Positions 1 to 5,130 are shown, counted from the first letter of the stretch. The stretch is DNA of 6,338 bases from Candidatus Hydrogenedentota bacterium (GCA_029554925.1 JAKPUV010001329.1:1-6338); one strand, 5' to 3'. Notes: generated from the letters alone by a model not told the origin. Made by a program: numbers and translations.

Positions 1-141
1 ACCCCCCAGGAGGGCTTCGCCCCCCTGGACCCCCCTGGAAAGGTCAGCCCTTCGGGCTGGATTCCCCGGAGGCGGGGGGGGTCCCCCCGCACCCCCCCTG
101 AAAGGCAGGCTTAAGATGGGTTGCGAGTAGGACTGGTGAAC
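1..141. repeat. Left copy of exact terminal direct repeat (circular contig overlap)
   Basis: Bases 1-141 are identical to 6198-6338, including the lengths of all C and G homopolymer runs. Exact identity at both ends of a contig is what an assembler produces from a circular template. 141 is also a commonly used maximum k-mer, so this is most likely one locus represented twice, not a biological terminal repeat. Joined at the overlap, the circle is 6197 bp. A true terminally redundant linear phage genome is a less likely alternative. Confidence 0.93.
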
Positions 142-236
142 CGTAGTCAACCCTGCGGCCCCGTGGGCGCTTGTGCTACCATGTGGCCGCGCAGCAACGC
201 CGCCCCCTCGATGGGGGGCGCATAGGAGCCCCAGAC
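1..236 (+). promoter_or_regulatory. Structured 5' leader of the paralog operon (distal part)
   Basis: This gene-free stretch continues across the circle junction from the P3 transcript. It contains a ladder of hairpins. 6-28 has a 10-bp stem with one A.C mismatch and a TTC loop. 45-59 has the stem CAGCCC, loop TTC, GGGCTG. 72-90 has an 8-bp stem GCGGGGGG/CCCCCCGC. 118-153 pairs GGGTT with AACCC around an 8-nt bulge (123-130), then GACT with AGTC (131-134/145-148) and GG with CC, capped by a TGAA loop. GCGGCC 155-160 can pair with GGCCGC 185-190. 201-220 pairs CGCCCCC with GGGGGCG and ends 3 nt before the Shine-Dalgarno AGGAG (224-228) of the first paralog. The G-run at 74-81 could instead pair with C-runs on either side (30-35, 83-88, 92-98), so alternative folds are possible. 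No known RNA family was recognised. It could be a regulatory leader, a stabilising 5' end or a replication RNA. Confidence 0.5.
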
Positions 237-923
237 ATGGCCATTTTCATCCCCGGAGTTGCCGTCAGCCAGGCCAGCGGCCGCGTGGGCGGCACCATCT
301 TCTCCCGCAACCGCGGGGGCGCCTACATGCGTAACGGGTCCATCCCGACCACCGTCACGACCCTTTTCGCGCAGTCCATCAAAGCCGTCCTCGCCGCCCA
401 GTCCCAGGCGTGGGCCGGACTCTCCGACGCCCTGAAAGAGCAGTGGGTGGAGTGGGCCGCCCAGAATCCGGTCATCAACCGCCTGGGCCAGTCGCGCACC
501 CTGTCCGGCCATCAGGCTTTCGTCCAGATCAACGCCCGCCTGGTCTCTGGCGGCTTTGCCGCCCTGGACTCGCCGCCCATCGGCGCGGCCCCGGCGACCA
601 TCGTTCCGGGCGTCATCACCGCCAAAGCCGGCCCCTCCGTGGCCACCGTCGCCTACACGCCGACCCCGGCCCCGGCTGACGTCGCCGTCCAGTGCTTCGC
701 CTACCTGGCGAACTCCCCCGGCGTGCGCTACGTGAAGAACCGCCTCGCGCTCGTGACGACCAGCGCCGCGGCCGCCGCGTCGCCGCTGGACATCGCCACC
801 GACGTGGAGACCCGTTTCGGCACCCTTCAGGCCGGCCAGACGCTGCACATCGCGCTGCGCGCCCTGGACTCGACCTCCGGCCTGGTGTCCGGTGTGTTCT
901 ACGCCTCGGCTGCCGTCGTCTAG
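237..923 (+). CDS. Paralog A of a three-gene tandem family, phage-like protein of unknown function (228 aa)
   Basis: Function is not known. The ATG at 237 is chosen because AGGAG (224-228) lies 8 nt upstream and because residues then register exactly with the two downstream paralogs. Gly15, Arg32, Trp59, Leu62 and Trp70 occupy the same residue numbers in all three proteins. Residues 1-35 are a glycine-rich strand region (SGRVGGTIFSRNRGG). Residues 45-75 look helical with AWAGL...QW. 89-102 is the conserved LSGHQAFVQINARL. About 130-228 is beta-rich and reads like an Fn3/immunoglobulin-type sandwich (SVATVAYTP, LHIALRALDSTSGLVSGV). No signal peptide or membrane segment is visible. From memory, this architecture occurs in unannotated proteins of environmental phages and resembles DUF6266-type proteins of Bacteroidota; no search was done. 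A virion or surface structural role is a guess. It is the first gene after promoter P3 and its structured leader. An in-frame TTG at 171 would add 22 residues but has no supporting Shine-Dalgarno site. Confidence 0.9.
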   Translation: MAIFIPGVAVSQASGRVGGTIFSRNRGGAYMRNGSIPTTVTTLFAQSIKAVLAAQSQAWAGLSDALKEQWVEWAAQNPVINRLGQSRTLSGHQAFVQINARLVSGGFAALDSPPIGAAPATIVPGVITAKAGPSVATVAYTPTPAPADVAVQCFAYLANSPGVRYVKNRLALVTTSAAAAASPLDIATDVETRFGTLQAGQTLHIALRALDSTSGLVSGVFYASAAVV

Positions 924-961
924 CCCCTCGCCCCTTCTCTCCTGACGTGGGTTCACATACG

Positions 962-987
962 GGGGGGGGCGCCCCGGCGCCCCCCCC
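962..987 (+). other. GC hairpin between paralogs A and B, next to the paralog B ribosome site
   Basis: An 11-bp perfect stem (962-972 with 977-987: eight G then CGC, against GCG then eight C) closes a 4-nt loop. It lies in the 82-nt gap after paralog A and ends 4 nt before the Shine-Dalgarno CAGGAG (991-996) of paralog B. No T-tract follows, so it is a poor intrinsic terminator. A role as an RNA-processing or decay barrier, or in setting relative expression of A and B, would fit. The same arrangement precedes paralog A (201-220). Confidence 0.6.
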
Positions 988-1005
988 GCCCAGGAGTTTC
1001 CGCCC

Positions 1006-1710
1006 GTGGCACGCGTTGACCCTAACAGCACCCTCGGAAGTGTCCGCGGCTCCGTCGCGGGGATGGTGGTTTCGTCTGGCCTGTCGGGCTGGAACGCCCG
1101 GACCGCGATTACCCCGCTCCGCTCGCGCTCCGCCCTCCAGGCTGAACAGCGCCAGAAACTCGGGCAGATTGCCGACTACTGGAAGACCCTGACGCCGCCC
1201 TACCGCGAAGCCTGGGCGACGGCCGCCGCCTTGAACGACTGGAAGCGCCTTGACTGGTTTGGCAACGCCTACAGCATGGGCGGCTATGGGCTGTTTGTGT
1301 CGCTTATGATGCCGCTGGCCCTCCAAGGCCTCCCGCTGTACTACGAGCCCCCGGCCGCCTCGTTTCCTACCCTTGTTGAACTGGCCTCCGCGACGCTTTA
1401 CCGCGACGCCGACACCGTCACGGCCCGGTACACCCTGGCCTCCAACCCGACGGCCTCCGCCGGCTATTACCGTCTCTGGCTGTCCGTCGCCGCCCTGGGC
1501 TCGTCTGCGCCCCTGGCAAACCGCCGCATACTCGACATGATCGGCACGACCGTCGTCGTCGCCGAGTACCCGTGGTGGTCTCGGGCGGTCTACCGCTTCG
1601 GGCGCCCCCTACTCGGGCAGACGTGGACGCTGTTCTACTCGACCTTCGACGCCTACGGGCGCCCCTCGCAGGTATCTTCCCTCCCAGTTGTCTGCACTGA
1701 AAGCCCTTGA
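1006..1710 (+). CDS. Paralog B of the tandem family, unknown function (234 aa)
   Basis: It starts at GTG 1006, with CAGGAG (991-996) 9 nt upstream. The GTG start is supported by comparison: it gives an M-A N-terminus like paralogs A and C, and places Pro6, Gly15, Arg32, Trp59, Leu62 and Trp70 at family positions. The N-terminal region is more degenerate (GSVRGSVAGMVVSSG), lacking the FSRNRGG motif of paralog A. The helical segment is YWKTLTPPYREAW. The conserved LSGxQAF element is replaced by MGGYGLFVSLMMPL (91-104). Residues about 125-234 are strand-rich and Fn3-like (DTVTARYTL, YYRLWLSVAAL, FYSTFDAYGRPSQVSS). There is no signal peptide. The gene ends 2 nt before the ATG of paralog C, so B and C are probably translationally coupled. 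Divergence from A is strong, suggesting an old duplication and different roles in one complex (inference). Confidence 0.88.
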   Translation: MARVDPNSTLGSVRGSVAGMVVSSGLSGWNARTAITPLRSRSALQAEQRQKLGQIADYWKTLTPPYREAWATAAALNDWKRLDWFGNAYSMGGYGLFVSLMMPLALQGLPLYYEPPAASFPTLVELASATLYRDADTVTARYTLASNPTASAGYYRLWLSVAALGSSAPLANRRILDMIGTTVVVAEYPWWSRAVYRFGRPLLGQTWTLFYSTFDAYGRPSQVSSLPVVCTESP

Positions 1711-1712
1711 CC

Positions 1713-2423
1713 ATGGCCAAGATCATCTTTAGCCCGCTTGTGGCCAACGTTGCCGGCAAACTCGGCCCCGTGGTATTTCAGCGCGGGCCGGGCGGCGCGA
1801 TGATCCGCGCCGCCGCGGCCGCGCGGCCGCGCATGTCGGCCCGACTGCAGACCGCGCGGGCCGACCTCACCGAAGCGGCCCGCGCCTGGGAAGCGCTCGA
1901 CCTCACGACCCGCACCCTCTGGGCATCCATCGGGCGACCCTACGACCCCGCGAGCGCGGGACCCGGCCTCGCGTTCACCCTGGGCCGCCGGGCGTTCATC
2001 CGCTACGCCGTCCAGTACATCCACTTTGGGCGGACCGTGCCCACGTCGCCGACGTCCTGGCCCTTTCGCGAAGTGTCCCGCGCCTGGCTGACCTGGGACC
2101 CCGACAGCCAGGGAAAATTTATCTGGTGGTGGCCCATCGGCGCAACCGCCGCGGACTTCCGTATCTGGCTCCAGGCGGCCCCGAATTATCCGCAATACAG
2201 CACCCGCTCCCCCTGGCTCCTGGCCTACGATACGGCCACAATGCCCAAAAACCAGGTCCTGCCCGGCTCCAGCCCGCCGATCTACTACTTGGAGCCCGCC
2301 TACTTCGCGCGCTTCGAGCGCTACGGGCCCACGCAGCTCTGGCGCATGCGCGTCACGGGCATCCACGACAGTGGAACTGTGTTCAGTTTTGACGATGGAC
2401 TGGCAACGCTCACTTTCGAGTGA
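1713..2423 (+). CDS. Paralog C of the tandem family, unknown function (236 aa)
   Basis: The ATG at 1713 is preferred over the in-frame TTG at 1707. It gives the family M-A start and places Gly15, Arg32, Trp59, Leu62 and Trp70 exactly as in paralogs A and B. The Shine-Dalgarno site is weak (CTGAAAG, 1696-1702), but the stop of B lies only 2 nt before the start, which fits coupled translation. Residues 1-35 contain AGKLGPVVFQRGPGG, close to the motif in A. Residues 45-75 are helical (ARAWEAL...LW). TLGRRAFIRYAVQYI (89-103) matches the conserved middle element. The C-terminal half is strand- and Trp-rich (KFIWWWPIG, FRIWLQAAP, QLWRMRVTGIHDSGTVFSF), again Fn3-like. No catalytic motif is seen. It is the last gene of the P3 transcription unit. 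No clear terminator follows; 2424-2529 is a gap leading to promoter P1. Confidence 0.9.
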   Translation: MAKIIFSPLVANVAGKLGPVVFQRGPGGAMIRAAAAARPRMSARLQTARADLTEAARAWEALDLTTRTLWASIGRPYDPASAGPGLAFTLGRRAFIRYAVQYIHFGRTVPTSPTSWPFREVSRAWLTWDPDSQGKFIWWWPIGATAADFRIWLQAAPNYPQYSTRSPWLLAYDTATMPKNQVLPGSSPPIYYLEPAYFARFERYGPTQLWRMRVTGIHDSGTVFSFDDGLATLTFE

Positions 2424-2474
2424 CCGCCCCCCCGAACCCGGTAGATAAAACACACACGCGCCCCCCGCCCTGCT

Positions 2475-2487
2475 ACATAATGTATGT
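2475..2487. promoter_or_regulatory. Small inverted repeat upstream of P1, possible regulator site
   Basis: ACATA-ATG-TATGT is a 13-bp palindromic site in an AT-richer island within the 182-nt gap between paralog C and the RHH operon. It lies about 43 bp upstream of the P1 -35 box. Ribbon-helix-helix dimers bind short palindromes of this kind, and RHH genes follow directly, but the stem is only 5 bp and chance is possible. Nothing else convincing is seen in 2424-2529. Confidence 0.25.
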
Positions 2488-2529
2488 TATCAGACTCTCA
2501 ATTGTCCCCCAACTCTTGCGTTTTTCCTG

Positions 2530-2558
2530 TTGACTTTCCCCCGCCGTTGTGTTATACT
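2530..2558 (+). promoter_or_regulatory. Promoter P1 (sigma70 type) of the RHH operon
   Basis: The -35 box TTGACT (2530-2535) and the -10 box TATACT (2553-2558) are separated by an optimal 17 bp. It shares TTGACTTT, the GTG before the -10, and TATACT with P2 and P3. Transcription would start near 2565, about 40 nt before the ATG at 2606. Unlike P2 and P3, it lacks the upstream GTCAA half-site. Confidence 0.85.
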
Positions 2559-2605
2559 GCTCTTGCTTAGGGAATGAGCCCACAAGCAAACACGGAGTTT
2601 CCCAC

Positions 2606-2914
2606 ATGGAGAGCAAACGAAAAATGGACCACTTCCCCCCCGGCGCCCCCGGCGCCCCCGGCGCCCCCAGCGCCCCCGCCCGTAAGGCCGCCTTCAATGT
2701 CATGCTGTCGGACGAGGATTACGCGCGGCTCGACGCCGTCGCCCACGTCTTGCAGCGCTCCCGCGGCGCCGTTGTCCGCGAGGCCGTGCGGTACCTTCAC
2801 CAGATGATCGTTCAGGGCGTCCCGACGTGCGCCAGCGGCGCGTTTTGCCCCGTGCCGCAGATGCACCGCCCCAACCCCGGACTGGCCACGCCGCCGACTG
2901 TGGGGGGTGGTTGA
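2606..2914 (+). CDS. Ribbon-helix-helix (CopG/Arc-type) DNA-binding protein, 102 aa
   Basis: The ATG at 2606 has GGAG (2594-2597) 8 nt upstream and is the first gene behind promoter P1. Residues 27-68 form a recognisable ribbon-helix-helix unit: a strand (KAAFNVML), helix 1 (SDEDYARLDAVAHVL), the turn QRSRG, and helix 2 (AVVREAVRYLHQMI). RHH proteins dimerise, and the paired strands insert into the DNA major groove. On small plasmids, CopG-type members repress copy number or partner-gene promoters. Residues 11-24 are a Pro/Ala/Gly linker made of GAP triplets encoded by a 9-bp tandem repeat. The C-terminal 30 residues are Pro/Gly-rich with two Cys (75, 81) and look disordered. It probably regulates one or more of P1-P3 (inference). 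The stop is 2 nt before the next start. Confidence 0.87.
   Translation: MESKRKMDHFPPGAPGAPGAPSAPARKAAFNVMLSDEDYARLDAVAHVLQRSRGAVVREAVRYLHQMIVQGVPTCASGAFCPVPQMHRPNPGLATPPTVGGG
2642..2677 (+). repeat. 9-bp tandem repeat (GGCGCCCCC) inside the first RHH gene
   Basis: Three perfect copies of GGCGCCCCC (2642-2650, 2651-2659, 2660-2668) are followed by a fourth with one change (AGCGCCCCC, 2669-2677). They encode GAP-GAP-GAP-SAP. Because the unit is a multiple of three, copy-number slippage would lengthen or shorten the linker in front of the DNA-binding domain without a frameshift. Confidence 0.9.
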
Positions 2915-2916
2915 GC

Positions 2917-3156
2917 ATGGAGTCTCCCTCGGTCATCGTCACATTGCGCCCTGGGGGTGCCTCCATGGAACCGCCGGACGGCGCCGTTGCTCATGCCGTA
3001 GACGCTGCCGTCACGGAGCTGTTCGCCTATGACGGAAGCCTCTCGGAGGTCCGCATCTTTCCCGACGGGCATTATTTCGTCCGTCGTTTCCAAATCGTGG
3101 ATACTTTCCGCTCGAACTCCGGCGCCCCTTCGAACGCGCCCCGGGGAGATTTCTAA
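2917..3156 (+). CDS. Small alpha/beta protein of unknown function (79 aa)
   Basis: I do not recognise this protein. It starts at ATG 2917, 2 nt after the first RHH gene; a G-rich stretch (2902-2910) may serve as a weak ribosome site, with coupling likely. The pattern is a strand (SVIVTLRPG), a helix about residues 22-37 (DGAVAHAVDAAVTELF), a strand (LSEVRIFPDG), a strand (HYFVRRFQIV), and a polar tail. There are no cysteines, no membrane segment and no known motif. The next gene encodes a protein with the same strand-helix-strand-strand order, so the two may be remote duplicates or partners (inference). Sitting between two RHH genes, it may be an accessory or antitoxin-like factor, but nothing in the sequence proves that. 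Confidence 0.75.
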   Translation: MESPSVIVTLRPGGASMEPPDGAVAHAVDAAVTELFAYDGSLSEVRIFPDGHYFVRRFQIVDTFRSNSGAPSNAPRGDF

Positions 3157-3158
3157 CC

Positions 3159-3410
3159 GTGCAAGTACCCCTTACCGTCGTCACCGTCGAAATCTGCGGA
3201 GACCCTGACGTTTCCCTCGGGGCTTGGCCCGTCCTGGCCCCGATGGTTGCCGCATCGCTGGCTTCCCTCCGTGCCTCCGGCCGGTGCGTGGAACACCTCC
3301 GGATTGGGTCCGTCACCGTCGGCCGCGTCATCGTGGCCAGCATCCCCGCCGACCCCCCCGCCGGCCCCCCCCGTTCCGACCCGGACAACTACGCGGAGGG
3401 CCTGTCATGA
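3159..3410 (+). CDS. Small alpha/beta protein of unknown function (83 aa)
   Basis: It starts at GTG 3159, 2 nt after the previous stop, with GGGGAG (3143-3148) 10 nt upstream. The visible pattern is a strand (PLTVVTVEI), a helix (PVLAPMVAASLASLRASG), a strand (VEHLRIGS), a strand (VTVGRVIVASI), and then a Pro-rich, probably disordered tail (PADPPAGPPRSDPDN). This order resembles the preceding protein. No family is recognised and no catalytic residues are obvious. Its stop overlaps the next start as ATGA (3407-3410), so translation is coupled to the second RHH gene and the two products may act together. Confidence 0.72.
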   Translation: MQVPLTVVTVEICGDPDVSLGAWPVLAPMVAASLASLRASGRCVEHLRIGSVTVGRVIVASIPADPPAGPPRSDPDNYAEGLS

Positions 3411-3781
3411 GTCACGCCGCCCCCGCTGACCAGGGCGTTGAGGTGAAAGTCTGGCTACACCCGCGCGACGCCGCAACCATCGAAGCAGCCGCCGGCCGCG
3501 GCGAAGGCACGAAAAGCGCCATCGTCAGGGAGTGCGTTTCCATGTGTCTCCACTTCGGCCTCCGCCCGTGGCGCGCACTGGCGGCCCGTCACCGCGCCGA
3601 GTCAGCCCTCCGCTCCCTCGACGAACTCGAAGACCTTCTCCGTGGCGTCATTGACCCGCAAGAAGCCGTCGACTTCGTCCGCGCCATCCGCGCCGACATC
3701 CGCGCGGCGTATCTCCCGGACGGCGAGACGCCGGACCACCGGCTTAAGGCCCCCCCCGATCTGGGGCCCGGCCGAGGTTAG
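3407..3781 (+). CDS. Second ribbon-helix-helix-like DNA-binding protein, 124 aa
   Basis: The ATG at 3407 overlaps the previous stop (ATGA) and has GGAGGG (3395-3400) 6 nt upstream. Residues 10-52 fit an RHH fold: a strand (GVEVKVWL), helix 1 (HPRDAATIEAAAG), a turn with G-E-G-T-K, and helix 2 (SAIVRECVSMCLHFGL). The match is weaker than in the first RHH protein. Residues 53-103 are predicted helical and acidic/basic (RALAARHRAESALRSL, ELEDLLRGVI, EAVDFVRAIRADIRAAYL), probably an oligomerisation or effector domain. The tail is Pro/Gly-rich. It is the last gene of the P1 operon. As a larger RHH protein it could be a relaxosome/Mob accessory-type or copy-control regulator, but no relaxase is present here. 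Confidence 0.78.
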   Translation: MSHAAPADQGVEVKVWLHPRDAATIEAAAGRGEGTKSAIVRECVSMCLHFGLRPWRALAARHRAESALRSLDELEDLLRGVIDPQEAVDFVRAIRADIRAAYLPDGETPDHRLKAPPDLGPGRG

Positions 3782-3809
3782 CCCCGCTTGCCCACCCCCG
3801 AGGCTAACC
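3776..3809 (+). terminator. Hairpin at the end of the RHH operon
   Basis: GGTTAGCC (3776-3783) pairs perfectly with GGCTAACC (3802-3809) around an 18-nt C-rich loop, and the stop codon TAG of the second RHH gene lies within the stem. No T-run follows, so intrinsic termination is uncertain. It could be a processing site or a recombination/structure element marking the left edge of the GC-rich non-coding region. Confidence 0.4.
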
Positions 3810-3820
3810 ACCTCGCACCC

Positions 3821-3852
3821 GCGCCCCCCGGCCCACCCTCCCCGGGGGGCGC
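3821..3852. repeat. 11-bp hairpin in the GC-rich region
   Basis: GCGCCCCCCGG (3821-3831) pairs with CCGGGGGGCGC (3842-3852) around a 10-nt loop. It is a perfect stem with no T-tract after it. It is the second strong stem after the end of the RHH operon and could block RNA degradation or pause transcription. Confidence 0.65.
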
Positions 3853-3951
3853 ACCCGTCCGCGCCCTCAGCCGGGCGCGCGCCCCCCCGCCCGGCGGGCG
3901 GGCCTCCGGCCCCCCCGGCGGGCGGCCTGCTGCCGAAAACCCCAAAATCCG

Positions 3952-3978
3952 ACGGCGGCCGGAAAACCGGACCGCCGT
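3952..3978. repeat. AAAA-loop hairpin
   Basis: ACGGCGG-CCGG (3952-3962) pairs with CCGG-CCGCCGT (3967-3970 and 3972-3978) around an AAAA loop, with a single bulged A at 3971. That is 11 bp in total. The A-rich loop and flank (3937-3946) stand out from the surrounding GC-only sequence, as if the loop were exposed or bound. Confidence 0.6.
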
Positions 3979-4143
3979 AGAAGCCCCAGGAGACGCGATC
4001 GGCCGCCCGGCCTGGTGAGGACCTGGCTCAAAGCGACATCGCCGCGCCCTGGCCGCGCGCGCCCCCGCGGCGAGCCCGCCCGCCCTGGCCGCCGCCCGGC
4101 GCCCCGGCCGCCAGGGCTCCGGTCTATGAGCGCGGGCGCAGAA

Positions 4144-4250
4144 CGAAGTTTTTGCGCGAAGTTTCCGGAAACAGAGCGACCGGCATACTATCAGCGCTTC
4201 CCGTTCGCTTGCCGCTTGTGTAACGCTCGTGAGCCGCTCGTGAGCCGCTC
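4144..4250. repeat. AT-richer island with short direct repeats and a 12-bp palindrome
   Basis: CGAAGTTT occurs at 4144-4151 and 4157-4164, 13 bp apart. It overlaps the perfect palindrome GTTTCCGGAAAC (4161-4172). Downstream, the 11-mer CGCTCGTGAGC is repeated back to back (4224-4234, 4235-4245), followed by the partial copy CGCTC. Direct repeats beside a relatively AT-rich stretch are typical of initiator-binding iterons, but the copy number is low and no initiator gene is present. This is a secondary origin candidate. Confidence 0.4.
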
Positions 4251-4387
4251 CGCCCGCCCGAGTCCAAGGCTCGCGCTACGCGCTCGCGGCCATCGCGCCG
4301 CACTCGCGCGCGCCGACGGCCCGCTTAACGCCCGACGGGAAACGCGCGGCCCCGGCGCTCGCCGCCCGTCGCTGGCGCTCCGGGCGC

Positions 4388-4423
4388 GGCGCGCTGACGC
4401 GCGCCGGCGCGGCTTCGCCGCGC
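4388..4423. repeat. Two tandem GC hairpins
   Basis: GGCGCGC (4388-4394) pairs with GCGCGCC (4399-4405) around TGAC. GCGCGGC (4407-4413) immediately follows and pairs with GCCGCGC (4417-4423) around a TTC loop. The TTC-loop hairpin type recurs at 6-28, 45-59, 5562-5582 and 5603-5621. Confidence 0.6.
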
Positions 4424-4558
4424 GCTCGCGCCTTGGGTCATCGTGCCGCCCCGTGGCGCTGGCCGTGGCCGTGGCGCTTGCCGTCGTCGTCGCCCAGGTC
4501 CTCGCGCCCGCTCTTGTCGCTTCGTGTGCCGCGTCGCGCTGTGTTCGGTCGGCTTCGC

Positions 4559-4916
4559 GCGCCCCCCGGCCCCCCCGGCGCGCCCCCCCCCGCCGACGCG
4601 CGCGCGCGACAAAGAGCAAGCCGCCCGCCGGTCCGCGCCCCATGAAGAGGCAAGAACCGGGCCAACGGACCCGCCGTCATGCCGCGCGCTGGCTCCGGCG
4701 CTCTGGTCGCCGCGTCGCCGCCGGGAGCGGGGCGCGCCCAGGGCGTCGCGCCCTGCGCCCCGTCGGCGCCGCGGCTCCCGCCGCGCCTGCGCTGGCGCGC
4801 GGCCCGCCGGCGGGTCCGTTGTCCCGGTTCTTGCTGGGGGGCGCGGAACCGTCACGCGGCTTGCTGGGCGCGCGCGCGTCGGCGGGGGGGGGCGCGCCGG
4901 GGGGGCCGGGGGGCGC
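4559..4916. repeat. Long imperfect inverted repeat (~360 nt) with exact 49-bp arms
   Basis: Bases 4559-4607 are the exact reverse complement of 4868-4916 (49/49). Inward, matching continues in register with small indels: AGCAAGCCGC (4615-4624) against 4856-4865; TCCGCGCCCC (4632-4641) against 4838-4847; 4651-4675 against 4809-4833 with 24 of 25 matching; CCGCGCGC near 4682 against 4796-4803. The centre holds CAGGGCG-TCG-CGCCCTG (4739-4755). As DNA it could extrude a giant cruciform; as RNA it would be a very stable long hairpin. It ends sharply at 4558/4917. The indels inside but exactness outside suggest an old palindrome whose ends are conserved or recently corrected. A replication or partition role is plausible. 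Confidence 0.85.
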
Positions 4917-5027
4917 ATCGTGGAGCGTGGGGCCGTGCCGCTCCCCGCGCTGGGGCTTCTCGTGCCTGGGGGGCTTCGGGTCGTTGGGTCTCTGGTCGTC
5001 CTCTCCGTTGTCTTGCCGTCGCCGCAG

Positions 5028-5043
5028 TTAGGCTTGCGCCTAA
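5028..5043. repeat. Short hairpin at right edge of GC-rich region
   Basis: TTAGGC (5028-5033) pairs with GCCTAA (5038-5043) around TTGC. Together with GGTTAG at 5056-5061 it resembles the GGTTAGCC hairpin at the left edge (3776-3809). The GC-rich block is therefore bracketed by GTTAG-type elements. They are too short to call as attachment sites. Confidence 0.35.
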
Positions 5044-5090
5044 ACCGGCGACGGAGGTTAGTCATCGTGGAACTATTGCGTAAAAAGTGT

Positions 5091-5105
5091 GTCAAAACCC
5101 TTGAC
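5091..5105. promoter_or_regulatory. Candidate operator GTCAA-N5-TTGAC at P2
   Basis: GTCAA (5091-5095), AACCC, TTGAC (5101-5105): an inverted repeat whose right half is the -35 box of P2. The same GTCAA-N5-TTGAC arrangement occurs at P3 (6045-6059). A repressor bound here would occlude RNA polymerase. CopG-type RHH proteins are known to bind short pseudo-palindromes over -35 boxes. Confidence 0.5.
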
Positions 5106-5130
5106 TTTTGCCCCCGGGTTGTGGTATACT
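5101..5130 (+). promoter_or_regulatory. Promoter P2 (sigma70 type)
   Basis: The -35 box TTGACT (5101-5106) and the -10 box TATACT (5125-5130) are separated by 18 bp, with a second TATAC overlap just after. Transcription would begin near 5137, about 40 nt before the ATG at 5179, which carries a strong Shine-Dalgarno site. Confidence 0.83.

Larger units (their letters stand above)
3782..5090. other. 1.3-kb non-coding, extremely GC-rich palindromic region
   Basis: No credible gene is seen on either strand. Long open frames exist (for example 4015-5031 on +, 4325-5152 on -), but they translate to Arg/Pro/Ala-rich low-complexity strings without Shine-Dalgarno sites or promoters, as random GC-rich DNA does. 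The region is packed with hairpins, listed separately, and contains a long inverted repeat at 4559-4916. A less GC-rich island sits at about 4131-4225. Candidate roles are a replication origin (single- or double-strand), a partition or packaging site, or a large structured non-coding RNA. No promoter reading into it was identified, although read-through from P1 is possible. Confidence 0.6.

Noticed and set aside
1..141. Terminal repeats as transposon ends or phage long terminal repeats
   Set aside because: Exact 141-bp identity with no transposase, direct orientation and a transcription unit spanning the join all fit circular-contig overlap better.
171..236. TTG-initiated N-terminal extension of paralog A
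   Set aside because: No Shine-Dalgarno site, the region forms leader hairpins, and paralog alignment fixes the start at 237.
147..1031. 294-aa - strand frame antisense to paralog A, and 1653-2453 antisense to paralog C
   Set aside because: Gly/Arg-rich shadow frames of well-supported + strand genes with Shine-Dalgarno sites and paralog conservation.
4015..5031. Long + strand open frame (338 aa) with a hydrophobic Ala/Val stretch around 4450-4530
   Set aside because: Arg/Pro/Ala low complexity, GTG start without a nearby Shine-Dalgarno site, and it runs through the large inverted repeat. The hydrophobic patch comes from GCC/GTG/GTC micro-repeats. Stops are simply rare in DNA this GC-rich.
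3782..5090. CRISPR array or tRNA/rRNA genes in the non-coding block
   Set aside because: No regularly spaced repeats with unique spacers and no cloverleaf or rRNA-like conserved sequence were seen.
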